Shown here piece by piece: positions 1-6,885 of a stretch of 64,000 bases of DNA. The notes beneath the pieces were generated by a model. That model was not told the origin of the DNA. It was given only the letters and a program-made list of their open reading frames with translations, and searched no databases. Both the position numbers and the translations under genes were made by a program. How positions within the stretch are numbered: the first letter of the stretch is position 1; each line of letters begins with the position of its first letter. Location of the stretch: assembly GCA_903898675.1 (NCBI GenBank), contig CAIUGM010000021.1, forward strand, positions 1 through 64,000. Reading direction: 5' to 3'. This DNA is from an uncultured Verrucomicrobiota bacterium. Its GTDB lineage: Bacteria; Verrucomicrobiota; Verrucomicrobiia; Opitutales; Opitutaceae.

Positions 1-728
1 ACGGTGAAGTTGTCCGCATAAGTGCCCGGTAGATCAACCAGCAGCGTGCCGCCGGCAAACACGGGGTTAACGGAGGCGCCAAGGTTGCTGGCCAGATACT
101 GGGGATTGGCGAGATCGATATCCGTGCTGGCCGGCGGCAGGACGGGGCCAAACACCGCGTTGGAGGAACCCAGGGTGATGTTATCAAATCCGACGAAGTT
201 GGCCGCACCGCCAAAGACTACGGACAGGGCACGACCCGAAAAAGTTACACCCACTTGATTCCGACTGGTATCGTAACCTCCATCGGAATTATAGGTGTTA
301 GCCAAGGATCCGTTCGCGAGCAATGTGCCGGATCCGTCCAGTTCGGAATACACGGAGTAGAAGGCGTTGCTCGTGTTGGAGGCATAATAGAAGGAGAAGC
401 CGGTGTCGAAGCCCCCGACCACGTCCATGATGGACGCACTGCCACCCAGGAAGAACATGAACGTGGGCATGGAGGCTGAGTTGGCGAAATTGCCGCTGCC
501 GCCATAATACGTACTTACGAGGGCGAGGGTATTGTCGCTAAAATAAATGCCGTAGTCCTCCGCCGAGCCGCCGTTGTAATAGTTGCCCACCGAGTTTTCG
601 TTACCCACACCCTCGAAAGACAGGACGGTCACGGTGTTGGCCGGTAGCGCGAAGCTGGTTCCCGTTGCAAACAGGTACATCCAAAGGGACAGCTTCCAGA
701 AGGTGGCGCGGTGATTCTTTTTATTCAT
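1..728 (-). CDS. Secreted protein, PEP-CTERM/autotransporter-like, 3' end outside window
   Basis: An open frame starts at the ATG at 728 and runs off the left edge, so only the first 242 residues or so are visible. Residues 1-28 look like a signal peptide: lysines and histidine, then a hydrophobic stretch ending FATGTSFALP. The mature part is rich in Gly, Ser, Asn, Tyr and Phe (for example GGFDTGFSFYYAS), as in exported beta-rich proteins of the PEP-CTERM type. The last visible part (NPVFAGGTLLVDLPGTYADNF) resembles the repetitive passenger segments found in autotransporter-like proteins of Verrucomicrobia. No sorting signal can be seen because the C-terminus is missing. Function is unknown; the exported location is an inference from the signal peptide. 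Confidence 0.7.
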   Translation of the reverse strand, partial: MNKKNHRATFWKLSLWMYLFATGTSFALPANTVTVLSFEGVGNENSVGNYYNGGSAEDYGIYFSDNTLALVSTYYGGSGNFANSASMPTFMFFLGGSASIMDVVGGFDTGFSFYYASNTSNAFYSVYSELDGSGTLLANGSLANTYNSDGGYDTSRNQVGVTFSGRALSVVFGGAANFVGFDNITLGSSNAVFGPVLPPASTDIDLANPQYLASNLGASVNPVFAGGTLLVDLPGTYADNFT

Positions 729-798
729 GAGTTGTCCGAGCAGATAATAAAGGATCGGCAAACGCCATCTCCGTTTTGGATAATGTTCTTCATCAAAG

Positions 799-1026
799 TT
801 ATGTAAAAACGACTCTACTTAGGGTTAAATGCTCATATGCCACTGGGCCGTTGTGGCCGGTGACGCGTGGTCGGACAATCGGCCAGCACTCCGCGGGCGC
901 GGGCTCAATCCAGAGCGGCCGGGATGCGCCGAAAAATACCAATATTAGTTGTGGAGCGTAAAACTCCACAACCACTAAGAAAAAACCGACCACAAACCAT
1001 AACGTGGCAGAGAGATTGGTTGTCAT
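799..1026 (-). pseudogene. NfeD-like membrane protein, truncated after the first membrane segment
   Basis: The frame starts at the ATG at 1026. The first 33 residues contain one membrane segment with the pattern LWFVVGFFLVVVEFYAPQLI followed by LVFFGA, which looks like the N-terminal hairpin of short NfeD-family proteins. Exactly where the next helix should begin, near position 930, the DNA turns GC-rich and the residues become unrelated (SRPLWIEPAPAE). NfeD proteins work with SPFH proteins in membranes; this copy has lost the remaining helices and the C-terminal OB-fold, so it is probably not functional. The family call rests on about 30 residues. Confidence 0.45.
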
Positions 1027-1111
1027 TCAGAGAAGATATTTTAGCAGCAGTTAATCGGTTTCTAAGCAGAATCTCTCTCCTAAGAATTGTAAACAACTTT
1101 TTTATGCGTTG

Positions 1112-1137
1112 GTTAAGCAACGCATAAGATTGCACTT
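1112..1137. repeat. Perfect 10-bp inverted repeat with a 6-base loop
   Basis: The arms ttatgcgttg (1112-1121) and caacgcataa (1128-1137) are exact reverse complements. The element lies between the NfeD-like fragment and the hypothetical gene at 1360. No T-run follows on either strand, so it is not an obvious terminator. Confidence 0.5.
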
Positions 1138-1359
1138 TCGGTTATCTAGCGATCTTTGCGACGGGTAAATTGTCACGTATGCCAAGAATTACGAAACCTA
1201 ATAAGTGACAAATCCAACAACCGCACTAGTACCTGAAGCCTCGCATCTCTTAATCAGACCCACATCCACATGCTCACTGTAATTATAGTACGTGAGGAAT
1301 GCCACAGTTCCAGCAGAGAGAATACTGAATAACAGCTATAATTTGTCTCATGCCAGCAT

Positions 1360-1623
1360 CTACGCTTCGGTTGTTCGAATGCGTGGTGCGCTAAGGCTTT
1401 CAAGTTTGTCCCTTAAGGTAGCCGTACCAGCTCGAAGCGAGCGTTGCAAACTATCCATATTCTCGTGGTTATAAAAGATACACTCGGCCGAACCCTTAGC
1501 CAGAACACCAACCGAGTAATGCACTGTCCTATTGTGCTCTGCTAAACCAGAGGCGATTACCATAGTTCTCAATTCTTTATGCTTCGCTAGGAGTTCCGCT
1601 TCCTTCGCTGTCAACTCAAGCAT
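1360..1623 (-). CDS. Hypothetical protein, 87 aa, in AT-rich patch
   Basis: I chose the ATG at 1623 because a ggaag Shine-Dalgarno-like motif lies about nine bases upstream; an upstream start at 1698 would give 112 residues. The protein is hydrophilic and probably helical (LTAKEAELLAKHKELRTMV near the N-terminus) and contains no motif I recognise. It lies just downstream of the YidD-like gene on the same strand. It may be a real cassette gene or a remnant. Confidence 0.4.
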   Translation of the reverse strand: MLELTAKEAELLAKHKELRTMVIASGLAEHNRTVHYSVGVLAKGSAECIFYNHENMDSLQRSLRAGTATLRDKLESLSAPRIRTTEA

Positions 1624-1728
1624 GGCAGATAGCTTCCAAGCAGATTTCTTAAAGATTAACCCTACTTTACACACTGTTACGTTAACATGTAGGTTCATCT
1701 TATACTGTAAGTCTTATTTGGTTATTGT

Positions 1729-1962
1729 TTACGGATAATCTAGACCTTTGTTGCGCGGTCGGCACCGAGCAATCCTACGCAGGCCTTTCAACATGCCTTG
1801 TGCCGCGCCATATTTTCTTACTGCTAAAATCATGTACTCGGAGCATGAGGGTTCAAAACAACATGATGCTCTTAGTCGAGCTGGCGCATTACGTTGATAC
1901 ACTCTGACCAAGTATTCGATCGCAGAAGTTAAACCTGCATCGTTCTTGAGCTTTTGTTTCAA
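1729..1962 (-). CDS. yidD: YidD-like membrane protein insertion efficiency factor
   Basis: The 77-residue product carries the YidD signature: a CCFEPSCSEY cysteine motif at about residues 34-43, the following alpha-helical AVRKYGAAQGMLKGLRRIARC, and the terminal CRPRNKGLDYP, corresponding to the family's CHPF..GGYDPVP. YidD proteins are small, membrane-associated and help YidC-dependent insertion; they are normally encoded beside rpmH, rnpA and yidC. Here the gene is isolated in an AT-rich patch, so it is probably an acquired second copy. The best start I can see is a TTG at 1962; there is no upstream ATG before an in-frame stop. The family call is firm; activity is uncertain. Confidence 0.65.
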   Translation of the reverse strand: MKQKLKNDAGLTSAIEYLVRVYQRNAPARLRASCCFEPSCSEYMILAVRKYGAAQGMLKGLRRIARCRPRNKGLDYP

Positions 1963-2034
1963 TAGCTGTTTATTTGAACCTGATTAGAGTCTTTCGTCCG
2001 TCATGTTTGTGCTTAGATTTGCTTAGCTTCCCAG

Positions 2035-2124
2035 TTAGGCAGTCGTCTTTTTAGCGGAAGCCAAATGAACGCGCACGGTACTGTCTGATATCCCTAGGAC
2101 CTCTGCGATTTCTTTCGATTTGAA
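2035..2124 (-). pseudogene. C-terminal remnant of a LuxR-type or sigma-region-4 HTH regulator
   Basis: On the minus strand the frame reads RFKSKEIAEVLGISDSTVRV followed by HLASAKKTTA and a TAA stop at 2035-2037. The pattern KEIAxxLGISxxTVRxHLxxA is the DNA-recognition helix-turn-helix of LuxR/GerE proteins and of sigma-70 region 4. No receiver, sensor or sigma region 2 can be read upstream. From about 2125 the opposite strand carries a codon-biased GC-rich reading frame, so the gene appears broken at this junction. Confidence 0.55.
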
Positions 2125-2377
2125 CCGGCCGCTCCTGGCCAAATTCATCAAGTCTCTGGTGCCTCCGATCCGTGAGGTCCGCGAAAAGATGGAGGCCGAG
2201 GAAGTGGCCAAGGCCGAAAAGCATCATCTCGATTTCGAGCCATCCGGCGCGCTCAAGCTCCTCGCAACCGCAGAGCAACAGATCGAGCTGTACGCCGAAC
2301 GCATCCCGACTTTTTCGCCGGGGAATCCGACGGCTTCAGTGCTCCGCGATCTTCTGCCCAACCACAATTTCAACTGA
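2120..2377 (+). CDS. Hypothetical protein, probably missing its N-terminus
   Basis: The codons from about 2130 onward use G and C at third positions like the chromosomal genes, so this frame is probably genuine. The only available start is a TTG at 2120, which overlaps the HTH remnant on the other strand, so the visible 85 residues are probably the C-terminal part of a longer ancestral protein. It is charged and helical (REVREKMEAEEVAKAEKHH) and has no motif I recognise. It opens a tight row of three small plus-strand genes that ends 230 bp from tRNA-Phe. Confidence 0.4.
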   Translation: MNRPLLAKFIKSLVPPIREVREKMEAEEVAKAEKHHLDFEPSGALKLLATAEQQIELYAERIPTFSPGNPTASVLRDLLPNHNFN

Positions 2378-2384
2378 CCTGACC

Positions 2385-2501
2385 ATGAACTCCGCTCAAA
2401 TCACCGTTACTGCCTGCCCGATTGACGAAGCCCTCCGGGGCTACCGCGATGCCGACCCGGCTATCATACGCGCCGCGATTCGCGTGAGAATGCTGCCATG
2501 A
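2385..2501 (+). CDS. Small hypothetical protein, 38 aa, coupled to the next gene
   Basis: An ATG at 2385 opens a 38-codon frame ending in a TGA at 2499-2501 that overlaps the ATG of the next gene (ATGA). The spacing from the previous stop is seven bases. The overlap suggests translational coupling and supports this as a real small gene. The protein ends in a basic segment (IRAAIRVRML). I do not recognise it. Confidence 0.4.
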   Translation: MNSAQITVTACPIDEALRGYRDADPAIIRAAIRVRMLP

Positions 2502-2728
2502 CGACAACAAAAGATCCACTCACCGCACTTGCTGAAGGAAATGCTGGTCTGGGTGGGCGCAAATTTAGCAAGGCTAAGTCGATTGCCGGTCGGCTCGGAA
2601 TATGTCCCCGAACGCTCTTTCGCTGGGCGGATGCCGGCAAGGTCGCGCGGCACAAAATCAATGCACGCGTGGTGTTATTTGACGAAGCGGAAGTGGTCGC
2701 ATTTATCGACTCGGTTCGAGTGAGCTGA
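2498..2728 (+). CDS. Small HTH DNA-binding protein, excisionase/MerR-like
   Basis: The 76-residue product has a helix-turn-helix at about residues 25-60: KAKSIAGRLGICPRTLFRWA, then a wing with ARHKINARVVLFDEAEVVAF. This layout, with the 'LFDEAEVVAFI' tail, is typical of excisionase-like and AlpA-like proteins, which bind DNA at attachment sites or phage promoters. It is the last gene before tRNA-Phe, a common integration site, so it may be a leftover of an integrated element. No integrase gene is visible in the window. It could also be an ordinary small regulator. Confidence 0.6.
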   Translation: MTTTKDPLTALAEGNAGLGGRKFSKAKSIAGRLGICPRTLFRWADAGKVARHKINARVVLFDEAEVVAFIDSVRVS

Positions 2729-2955
2729 CCGGGGCGAAGGAAAGGTTAGCTTTTATCGCCGGCTATGAGGATCGCGTTTGAAGCAGGGATTTTCCGCTCA
2801 GTACGCGCGCGCGGGGAATGGGTTTCTGTCCAAAAATCCCGATCACCCGGGCCGGAGGGGGTGCTGCACCCCTCAGAATTCAGAAAGCCGGACAGAAACC
2901 GGACAGACAAAATACTCATCTACACGCCCTAACCGCGTAACTATTTGATTGAAAA

Positions 2956-3031
<76 letters not shown>

Positions 3032-3127
3032 ATTGCCGAAAGGGGCCGAGTTAAAAGGGCGCCGCAATGACGCGTCAACGGGGAATTTGAGTATTTGGCC
3101 GCGCGGGCCAAAAAAACCATTCCCACC

Positions 3128-4378
3128 TCAGACCCGGCGGAATATGAGGGCTGCATTCTGACCGCCGAACCCCAGGTTGTCGCTCATGACCGTGTTGACC
3201 TTGGCGCTGCGCTTGACGTTCGGAACGTAATCCAAGTCACACTCAGGATCCGGCGTCTCGAGATTGATGGTCGGAGGCACCTCGCCGGTCTCGATGGTCT
3301 TGACGCTGATGATCGCCTCGATGCCGCCGGCGGCCCCGAGCAGGTGACCCGTCATCGACTTGGTGGAGCTGATCAGGACCTTGCGGGCGTGGTCGCCAAA
3401 GACCTTCTTGATCGCGAGAGTCTCAAACTTGTCGTTGTAGGGGGTCGAAGTGCCGTGGGCATTGATGTAGTCGATGTCCGACGGGGCGACCCGCGCATCA
3501 CTCAGGGCCCGGGTCATGGCCAGCGACAGGCCCTTGCCCTCGGGGTCCGGTGAAGTGATGTGATAGGCATCGCAGGTGGCGGCATAGCCGGCGATTTCAC
3601 AGTAAATGTGGGCGCCACGGGCCAGGGCGTGCTCCAGGCTCTCGATGACGAGAATGCCGGCGCCCTCCCCCATGATGAATCCGTCGCGGTTGAGATCGAA
3701 CGGCCGGCTGGATTTCTGCGGGTTCTCGTTGTTGGTGCTCATCGCCTTCATCGAGCAGAAACCGGCGTAGGCCAGCGGAGTGATGGCGGCTTCCGAGCCG
3801 CCGCAGACCATGACATCGGCCTCGCCGCCGCGGATCATCCGGAGCGATTCGCCGATCGCGTGCGTGGCCGTGGCGCAGGCGCTGACCACGCTGAAATTCG
3901 GGCCGCGCGCGCCCAGCTCGATGGCCACGAGTCCGCTGCACATGTTGCTGATCAGCGCCGGAATCATAAAGGGCGAGACCTTGCGCGGGCCGCGCTCCAT
4001 CAAAACCTTGTGCTGGGTCTCAATGGTCCACATGCCGCCGATGCCGGACCCGATGATCACCCCGACGCGATCGGGATCCTCGCGGGTCATGTCCAGTTTC
4101 GCGTCCATGACCGCCTGGCGGGAGGCGCAAAACCCGTAATGCGTATAGCGGTCGTTCCGGCGGACCTCCTTGGCATCCATCAGGGTCGTGGGGTCCCAGC
4201 CGCGCACTTCCGCGCCGATCTGGCAGCTGTAATCCTTCGCATCGAAGAGCGAGACCCGGTCGATTCCGCACTTGCCGGCAAGTATGCTGGCCCAAAAATC
4301 AGCGACATTGTGCCCGAGGGAGGCTACGACGCCCATGCCGGTGACAACGACTCGTTTGTGCGGGGAAACAGATTCCAT
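3128..4378 (-). CDS. fabF: Beta-ketoacyl-ACP synthase II
   Basis: The 416-residue protein is a condensing enzyme that extends acyl-ACP with malonyl-ACP in fatty acid synthesis in the cytoplasm. The Cys-His-His triad is visible: C168 in SACATATHA, H308 in NAHGTSTPYND and H345 in STKSMTGHLLGA. Length is normal for FabF. It lies downstream of acpP on the same strand, separated by an intrinsic terminator-like hairpin, so its expression may be a fraction of that of acpP. The ATG at 4378 precedes the canonical KRVVVTGMGVV start of the family. Confidence 0.96.
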   Translation of the reverse strand: MESVSPHKRVVVTGMGVVASLGHNVADFWASILAGKCGIDRVSLFDAKDYSCQIGAEVRGWDPTTLMDAKEVRRNDRYTHYGFCASRQAVMDAKLDMTREDPDRVGVIIGSGIGGMWTIETQHKVLMERGPRKVSPFMIPALISNMCSGLVAIELGARGPNFSVVSACATATHAIGESLRMIRGGEADVMVCGGSEAAITPLAYAGFCSMKAMSTNNENPQKSSRPFDLNRDGFIMGEGAGILVIESLEHALARGAHIYCEIAGYAATCDAYHITSPDPEGKGLSLAMTRALSDARVAPSDIDYINAHGTSTPYNDKFETLAIKKVFGDHARKVLISSTKSMTGHLLGAAGGIEAIISVKTIETGEVPPTINLETPDPECDLDYVPNVKRSAKVNTVMSDNLGFGGQNAALIFRRV

Positions 4379-4395
4379 CTGAAAATCGGGTGGGG

Positions 4396-4449
4396 AAAAA
4401 GAAAAAGCGCCCTACCAGACCAGCGCTAGGCCAGACGGTAGGACGCTTT
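4396..4449 (-). terminator. Intrinsic terminator between acpP and fabF
   Basis: Read on the minus strand, the arms AAAGCGTCCTACC and GGTAGGGCGCTTT form a stem (4403-4416 with 4436-4449, one bulge or mismatch) followed by CTTTTTCTTTTT. The T-run ends 17 bases before the fabF start codon, so the terminator sits inside an apparent operon and would act as a partial stop after acpP. Confidence 0.75.
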
Positions 4450-4464
4450 AAGCAAAAGCCAAAA

Positions 4465-4728
4465 TTATTTCTTGCCGGCCTTCTGCTCGATGTAGGCGAT
4501 GACGTCGCCCACGGTCTGCAGCTTCTCGGCATCGGACTCGGGAATCTCTCCCTTGATCTCGTCCTTGAATTCTTCCTCAAAGGCCATGATGAGCTCGACC
4601 GTGTCGAGGGAATCAGCGCCCAGGTCGTCGAGGAACGACGCCTGTGGTGTAATTTGTTCCTCGTTAGCATTCAGCTGGTTAACGATGATTTCTTTGACGC
4701 GCTGGTCGATGGTTTTCTGGTCAGCCAT
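4465..4728 (-). CDS. acpP: Acyl carrier protein
   Basis: This 87-residue acidic protein has the DSL phosphopantetheine attachment motif in [11 protein letters not shown], with Ser40 as the modified residue, and the usual four-helix pattern ([20 protein letters not shown]). It carries growing acyl chains to the fatty acid synthase enzymes encoded on both sides. It lies 39 bases downstream of fabG and upstream of fabF. The C-terminus [10 protein letters not shown] is slightly more basic than usual. Confidence 0.96.
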   Translation of the reverse strand: MADQKTIDQRVKEIIVNQLNANEEQITPQASFLDDLGADSLDTVELIMAFEEEFKDEIKGEIPESDAEKLQTVGDVIAYIEQKAGKK

Positions 4729-4767
4729 TTGGTTTAAAATTGGTCTTAAATTGTTTGTGAAGAGGCA

Positions 4768-5514
4768 TCACATCACCATGCCGCCGTCAACGGTAAAAAC
4801 TTGTCCGGTGATGTAACCGGCCTCCTCGGAACAGAGAAAAGCAGTCATGTGGGCGATATCAGCCGCTTCACCGAGGCGTTTGAGGGGGATGATCGACGTG
4901 ATTTTCTCCGCGGCCTCCGCCGGCAGTGCGGCGGTCATGTCGGTCTTGATGAATCCCGGGGCCACTGCGTTGGAGGTGACGTTCCGGGCGGCGAATTCCT
5001 TGGCGATGGCCTTGGTAAAGCCGATCAACCCGGCCTTGGCCGCGCAATAGTTGGCCTGGCCGGCGTTGCCCATGATGCCGACGACCGAGGTGATGTTCAC
5101 GATGCGACCCCAGCGCTTCTGCGTCATCGAGCGGCCAATGTGCTTGGTCCAATGGTAGCAGCTGGTGAGATTGGTGGTCAGCACGGCATTCCAATCGTCC
5201 TCCGACATGCGGAAGAGGAGGCCGTCCTTCGTGATCCCGGCATTGTTCACCAGGATATCGATCTGGCCGAACTCGGCAAGCAGGTCGGCACTGGCCTTGG
5301 CCACCGCGGCACCGTCCGCCACGTCCACGGCGAGGGCCTTGGCCTTGCCACCGGCGGCAACGATGGCGGCCGCCGTGGCGCCGCAGCTGTCCGCTGATTT
5401 GCTCACGCAGATCACGTTTACGCCGTTCTTGGCCAGCAGTTCGGCGATGGACTTGCCGATGCCGCGGCCGGCGCCGGTAACCAGTGCAGTTCGATTATTA
5501 AACGTCAGGCTCAT
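4768..5514 (-). CDS. fabG: 3-oxoacyl-ACP reductase
   Basis: A 248-residue short-chain dehydrogenase that reduces 3-ketoacyl-ACP with NADPH. The Rossmann motif TGAGRGIGKS lies at residues 14-23, NNAG at about 90-93, and the catalytic Ser143, Tyr156 and Lys160 are present (ITSVVG...YCAAK). I chose the ATG at 5514 because it gives the standard FabG N-terminus and length; a start at 5613 would add 33 low-complexity residues. It heads fabG-acpP-fabF. Confidence 0.95.
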   Translation of the reverse strand: MSLTFNNRTALVTGAGRGIGKSIAELLAKNGVNVICVSKSADSCGATAAAIVAAGGKAKALAVDVADGAAVAKASADLLAEFGQIDILVNNAGITKDGLLFRMSEDDWNAVLTTNLTSCYHWTKHIGRSMTQKRWGRIVNITSVVGIMGNAGQANYCAAKAGLIGFTKAIAKEFAARNVTSNAVAPGFIKTDMTAALPAEAAEKITSIIPLKRLGEAADIAHMTAFLCSEEAGYITGQVFTVDGGMVM

Positions 5515-5609
5515 GGAAGACTGCAATGGGACCAGAAGCCGTGCCTCCCGCAAGCGCGAAAAATATTCCGCAGATTGCGGCGCGACGGCCGGGTGAGCCG
5601 GGACCAAAC

Positions 5610-6779
5610 TCAATAGACGTCGCGCTGGTAGCGCTTGTCCTTCTTCATCTGCTTCACGTAGTCAGCCGCCTGGGCGACATCCAGTCCACCCTGCTGGCCG
5701 ATGACGTCGTGCAACGCCACATCGACATCCTTCGCCATCCGCTTGGCGTCGCCGCACACGTAGAAATGGGCGCCACCCTTGATCCAGCTCCACAGCTCGG
5801 CCGCATTTTCTCGCATGCGGTCCTGCACATAAACCTTGAGGATCTGGTCGCGGGAAAACGCCAGGTCGGCGCGCGCGAGCTGGCCCTGGGCGAGCCAGGC
5901 GTTCCACTCCTCCTCGTACAGGTAGTCGGTGGCGCGGTGCTGGTCGCCAAAAAAGAGCCAGTTGCGACCCGTGGCCTTGGTCGCCACGCGTTCCTGCATG
6001 AAGGCGCGGAACGGGGCCACGCCCGTACCCGGCCCGACCATGATGATGTCCTTGGCGCCATCCTCGGGCACGCCGAAATGGGAATCCGAGACAAACACCG
6101 GCACCGGGGTGGCGTTCAACACCGCCCGATCCCCGAGGAAGGTGCTGGCCACGCCCACCCGCGAGCGGTGGTTCGTCTCATAGCGCACGATGGCCACCGT
6201 CAGGTGGACCTCAGTCGGAAACGGCTTGGACGACGAGGCGATGGAATAGAGCCGCGGCATCAGCCGGCGCATGTGGTCGACCAGCTCCGCCGGGGTCAGC
6301 TTCGCACTCGGGTACTCGGTCAGCAGGTCGATGAACTCGCGATCCTCCAGGTAACCCGCCAGCTTGTCCTTGCCCTCGGGCGCCAGCAGCGCCGTCAGCC
6401 GGTCCCGGTCGGCCTCGCCGGTGGCCTTGGCCGCGAGGGCCTCGATGAATTTTCGCGTCGGCTTGGCCAGGGCCAGCCGGCTGTTGAGCGCCTCGCGCAG
6501 CGGGATGGGGGCGGCCAGCTTCAGCATCACCGGCGAAACCATCTCCGCGCCCGTCGCCCCGAGAGCCTGGAGGATTGCGTCGACCTCCGCCGGCCGGTTG
6601 GTGGCGAAAACCCCCAGCGAGTCGCCCACCTTGTAGTGCAGGCCGCTCCCGGCGAGACTGATCACGAGGTGCCGCGTTTCCTTGTGCGAACCGGCCTTGT
6701 TCAACAGCCGGTTCTCCGTCAACCGGGCGGGAAACGGATTGTCCTTGGTGTAGATGCTGGGGGAGGCGGTTTCGCTCAT
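5610..6779 (-). CDS. NADPH-dependent diflavin-type reductase lacking the FMN domain (CysJ-like)
   Basis: The 389-residue product matches the FAD/NADPH half of sulfite reductase flavoprotein and cytochrome P450 reductase. Visible motifs are the FAD-binding RLYSIASSS, GVASTFLGDRA (phosphate and flavin contacts), the NADPH site VGPGTGVAPFRAFMQER, the LFFGDQHRATDYLYEEE segment, YVCGDAKRMAKDV, and an aromatic C-terminal residue. The flavodoxin (FMN) domain that normally precedes this module is absent. The start at 6779 gives MSETAS; the frame is open further upstream but without coding character. It may pair with a separate flavodoxin or ferredoxin. The physiological electron acceptor cannot be read from the sequence. 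Confidence 0.85.
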   Translation of the reverse strand: MSETASPSIYTKDNPFPARLTENRLLNKAGSHKETRHLVISLAGSGLHYKVGDSLGVFATNRPAEVDAILQALGATGAEMVSPVMLKLAAPIPLREALNSRLALAKPTRKFIEALAAKATGEADRDRLTALLAPEGKDKLAGYLEDREFIDLLTEYPSAKLTPAELVDHMRRLMPRLYSIASSSKPFPTEVHLTVAIVRYETNHRSRVGVASTFLGDRAVLNATPVPVFVSDSHFGVPEDGAKDIIMVGPGTGVAPFRAFMQERVATKATGRNWLFFGDQHRATDYLYEEEWNAWLAQGQLARADLAFSRDQILKVYVQDRMRENAAELWSWIKGGAHFYVCGDAKRMAKDVDVALHDVIGQQGGLDVAQAADYVKQMKKDKRYQRDVY

Positions 6780-6885
6780 GAGTGCGCAGGTTTTGGTCGG
6801 CGCGGCGTTCCCTTGGCAAGCACTGTTTGTGCCATATTGAATCTCGTTGCGCCCCCTCGCCGCGCATGCCATTCAGCCGGACTAC

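Larger units (their letters stand above)
729..2124. other. AT-rich, gene-poor patch of probable foreign origin
   Basis: This stretch is visibly richer in A and T than the rest of the window and has poor coding density. It holds a truncated NfeD-like reading frame, a short hypothetical gene, a YidD-like gene and the C-terminal end of an HTH protein, all on the minus strand. A GC-rich block at about 840-932 interrupts it. About 1138-1359 holds nothing I can support beyond a 35-codon minus-strand frame (1198-1305) that is cut off upstream by stops. The composition change and broken genes suggest acquired and decaying DNA. Confidence 0.6.

Noticed and set aside
905-1135. Alternative 76-codon minus-strand ORF overlapping the NfeD-like frame
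   Set aside because: It has no family resemblance and overlaps the better-supported NfeD-like N-terminus in another frame.
1198-1305. 35-codon minus-strand frame with hydrophobic start
   Set aside because: Upstream codons are interrupted by several stops and there is no ribosome-binding site; too short to support.
1100-2040. Possible integron attC sites (gttaggc at 2034-2040, gttaagc at 1123)
   Set aside because: The 7-base core motifs occur, but no matching inverse core lies at a suitable distance and no cassette-like folding arm or integrase was found; short motifs of this kind occur by chance.
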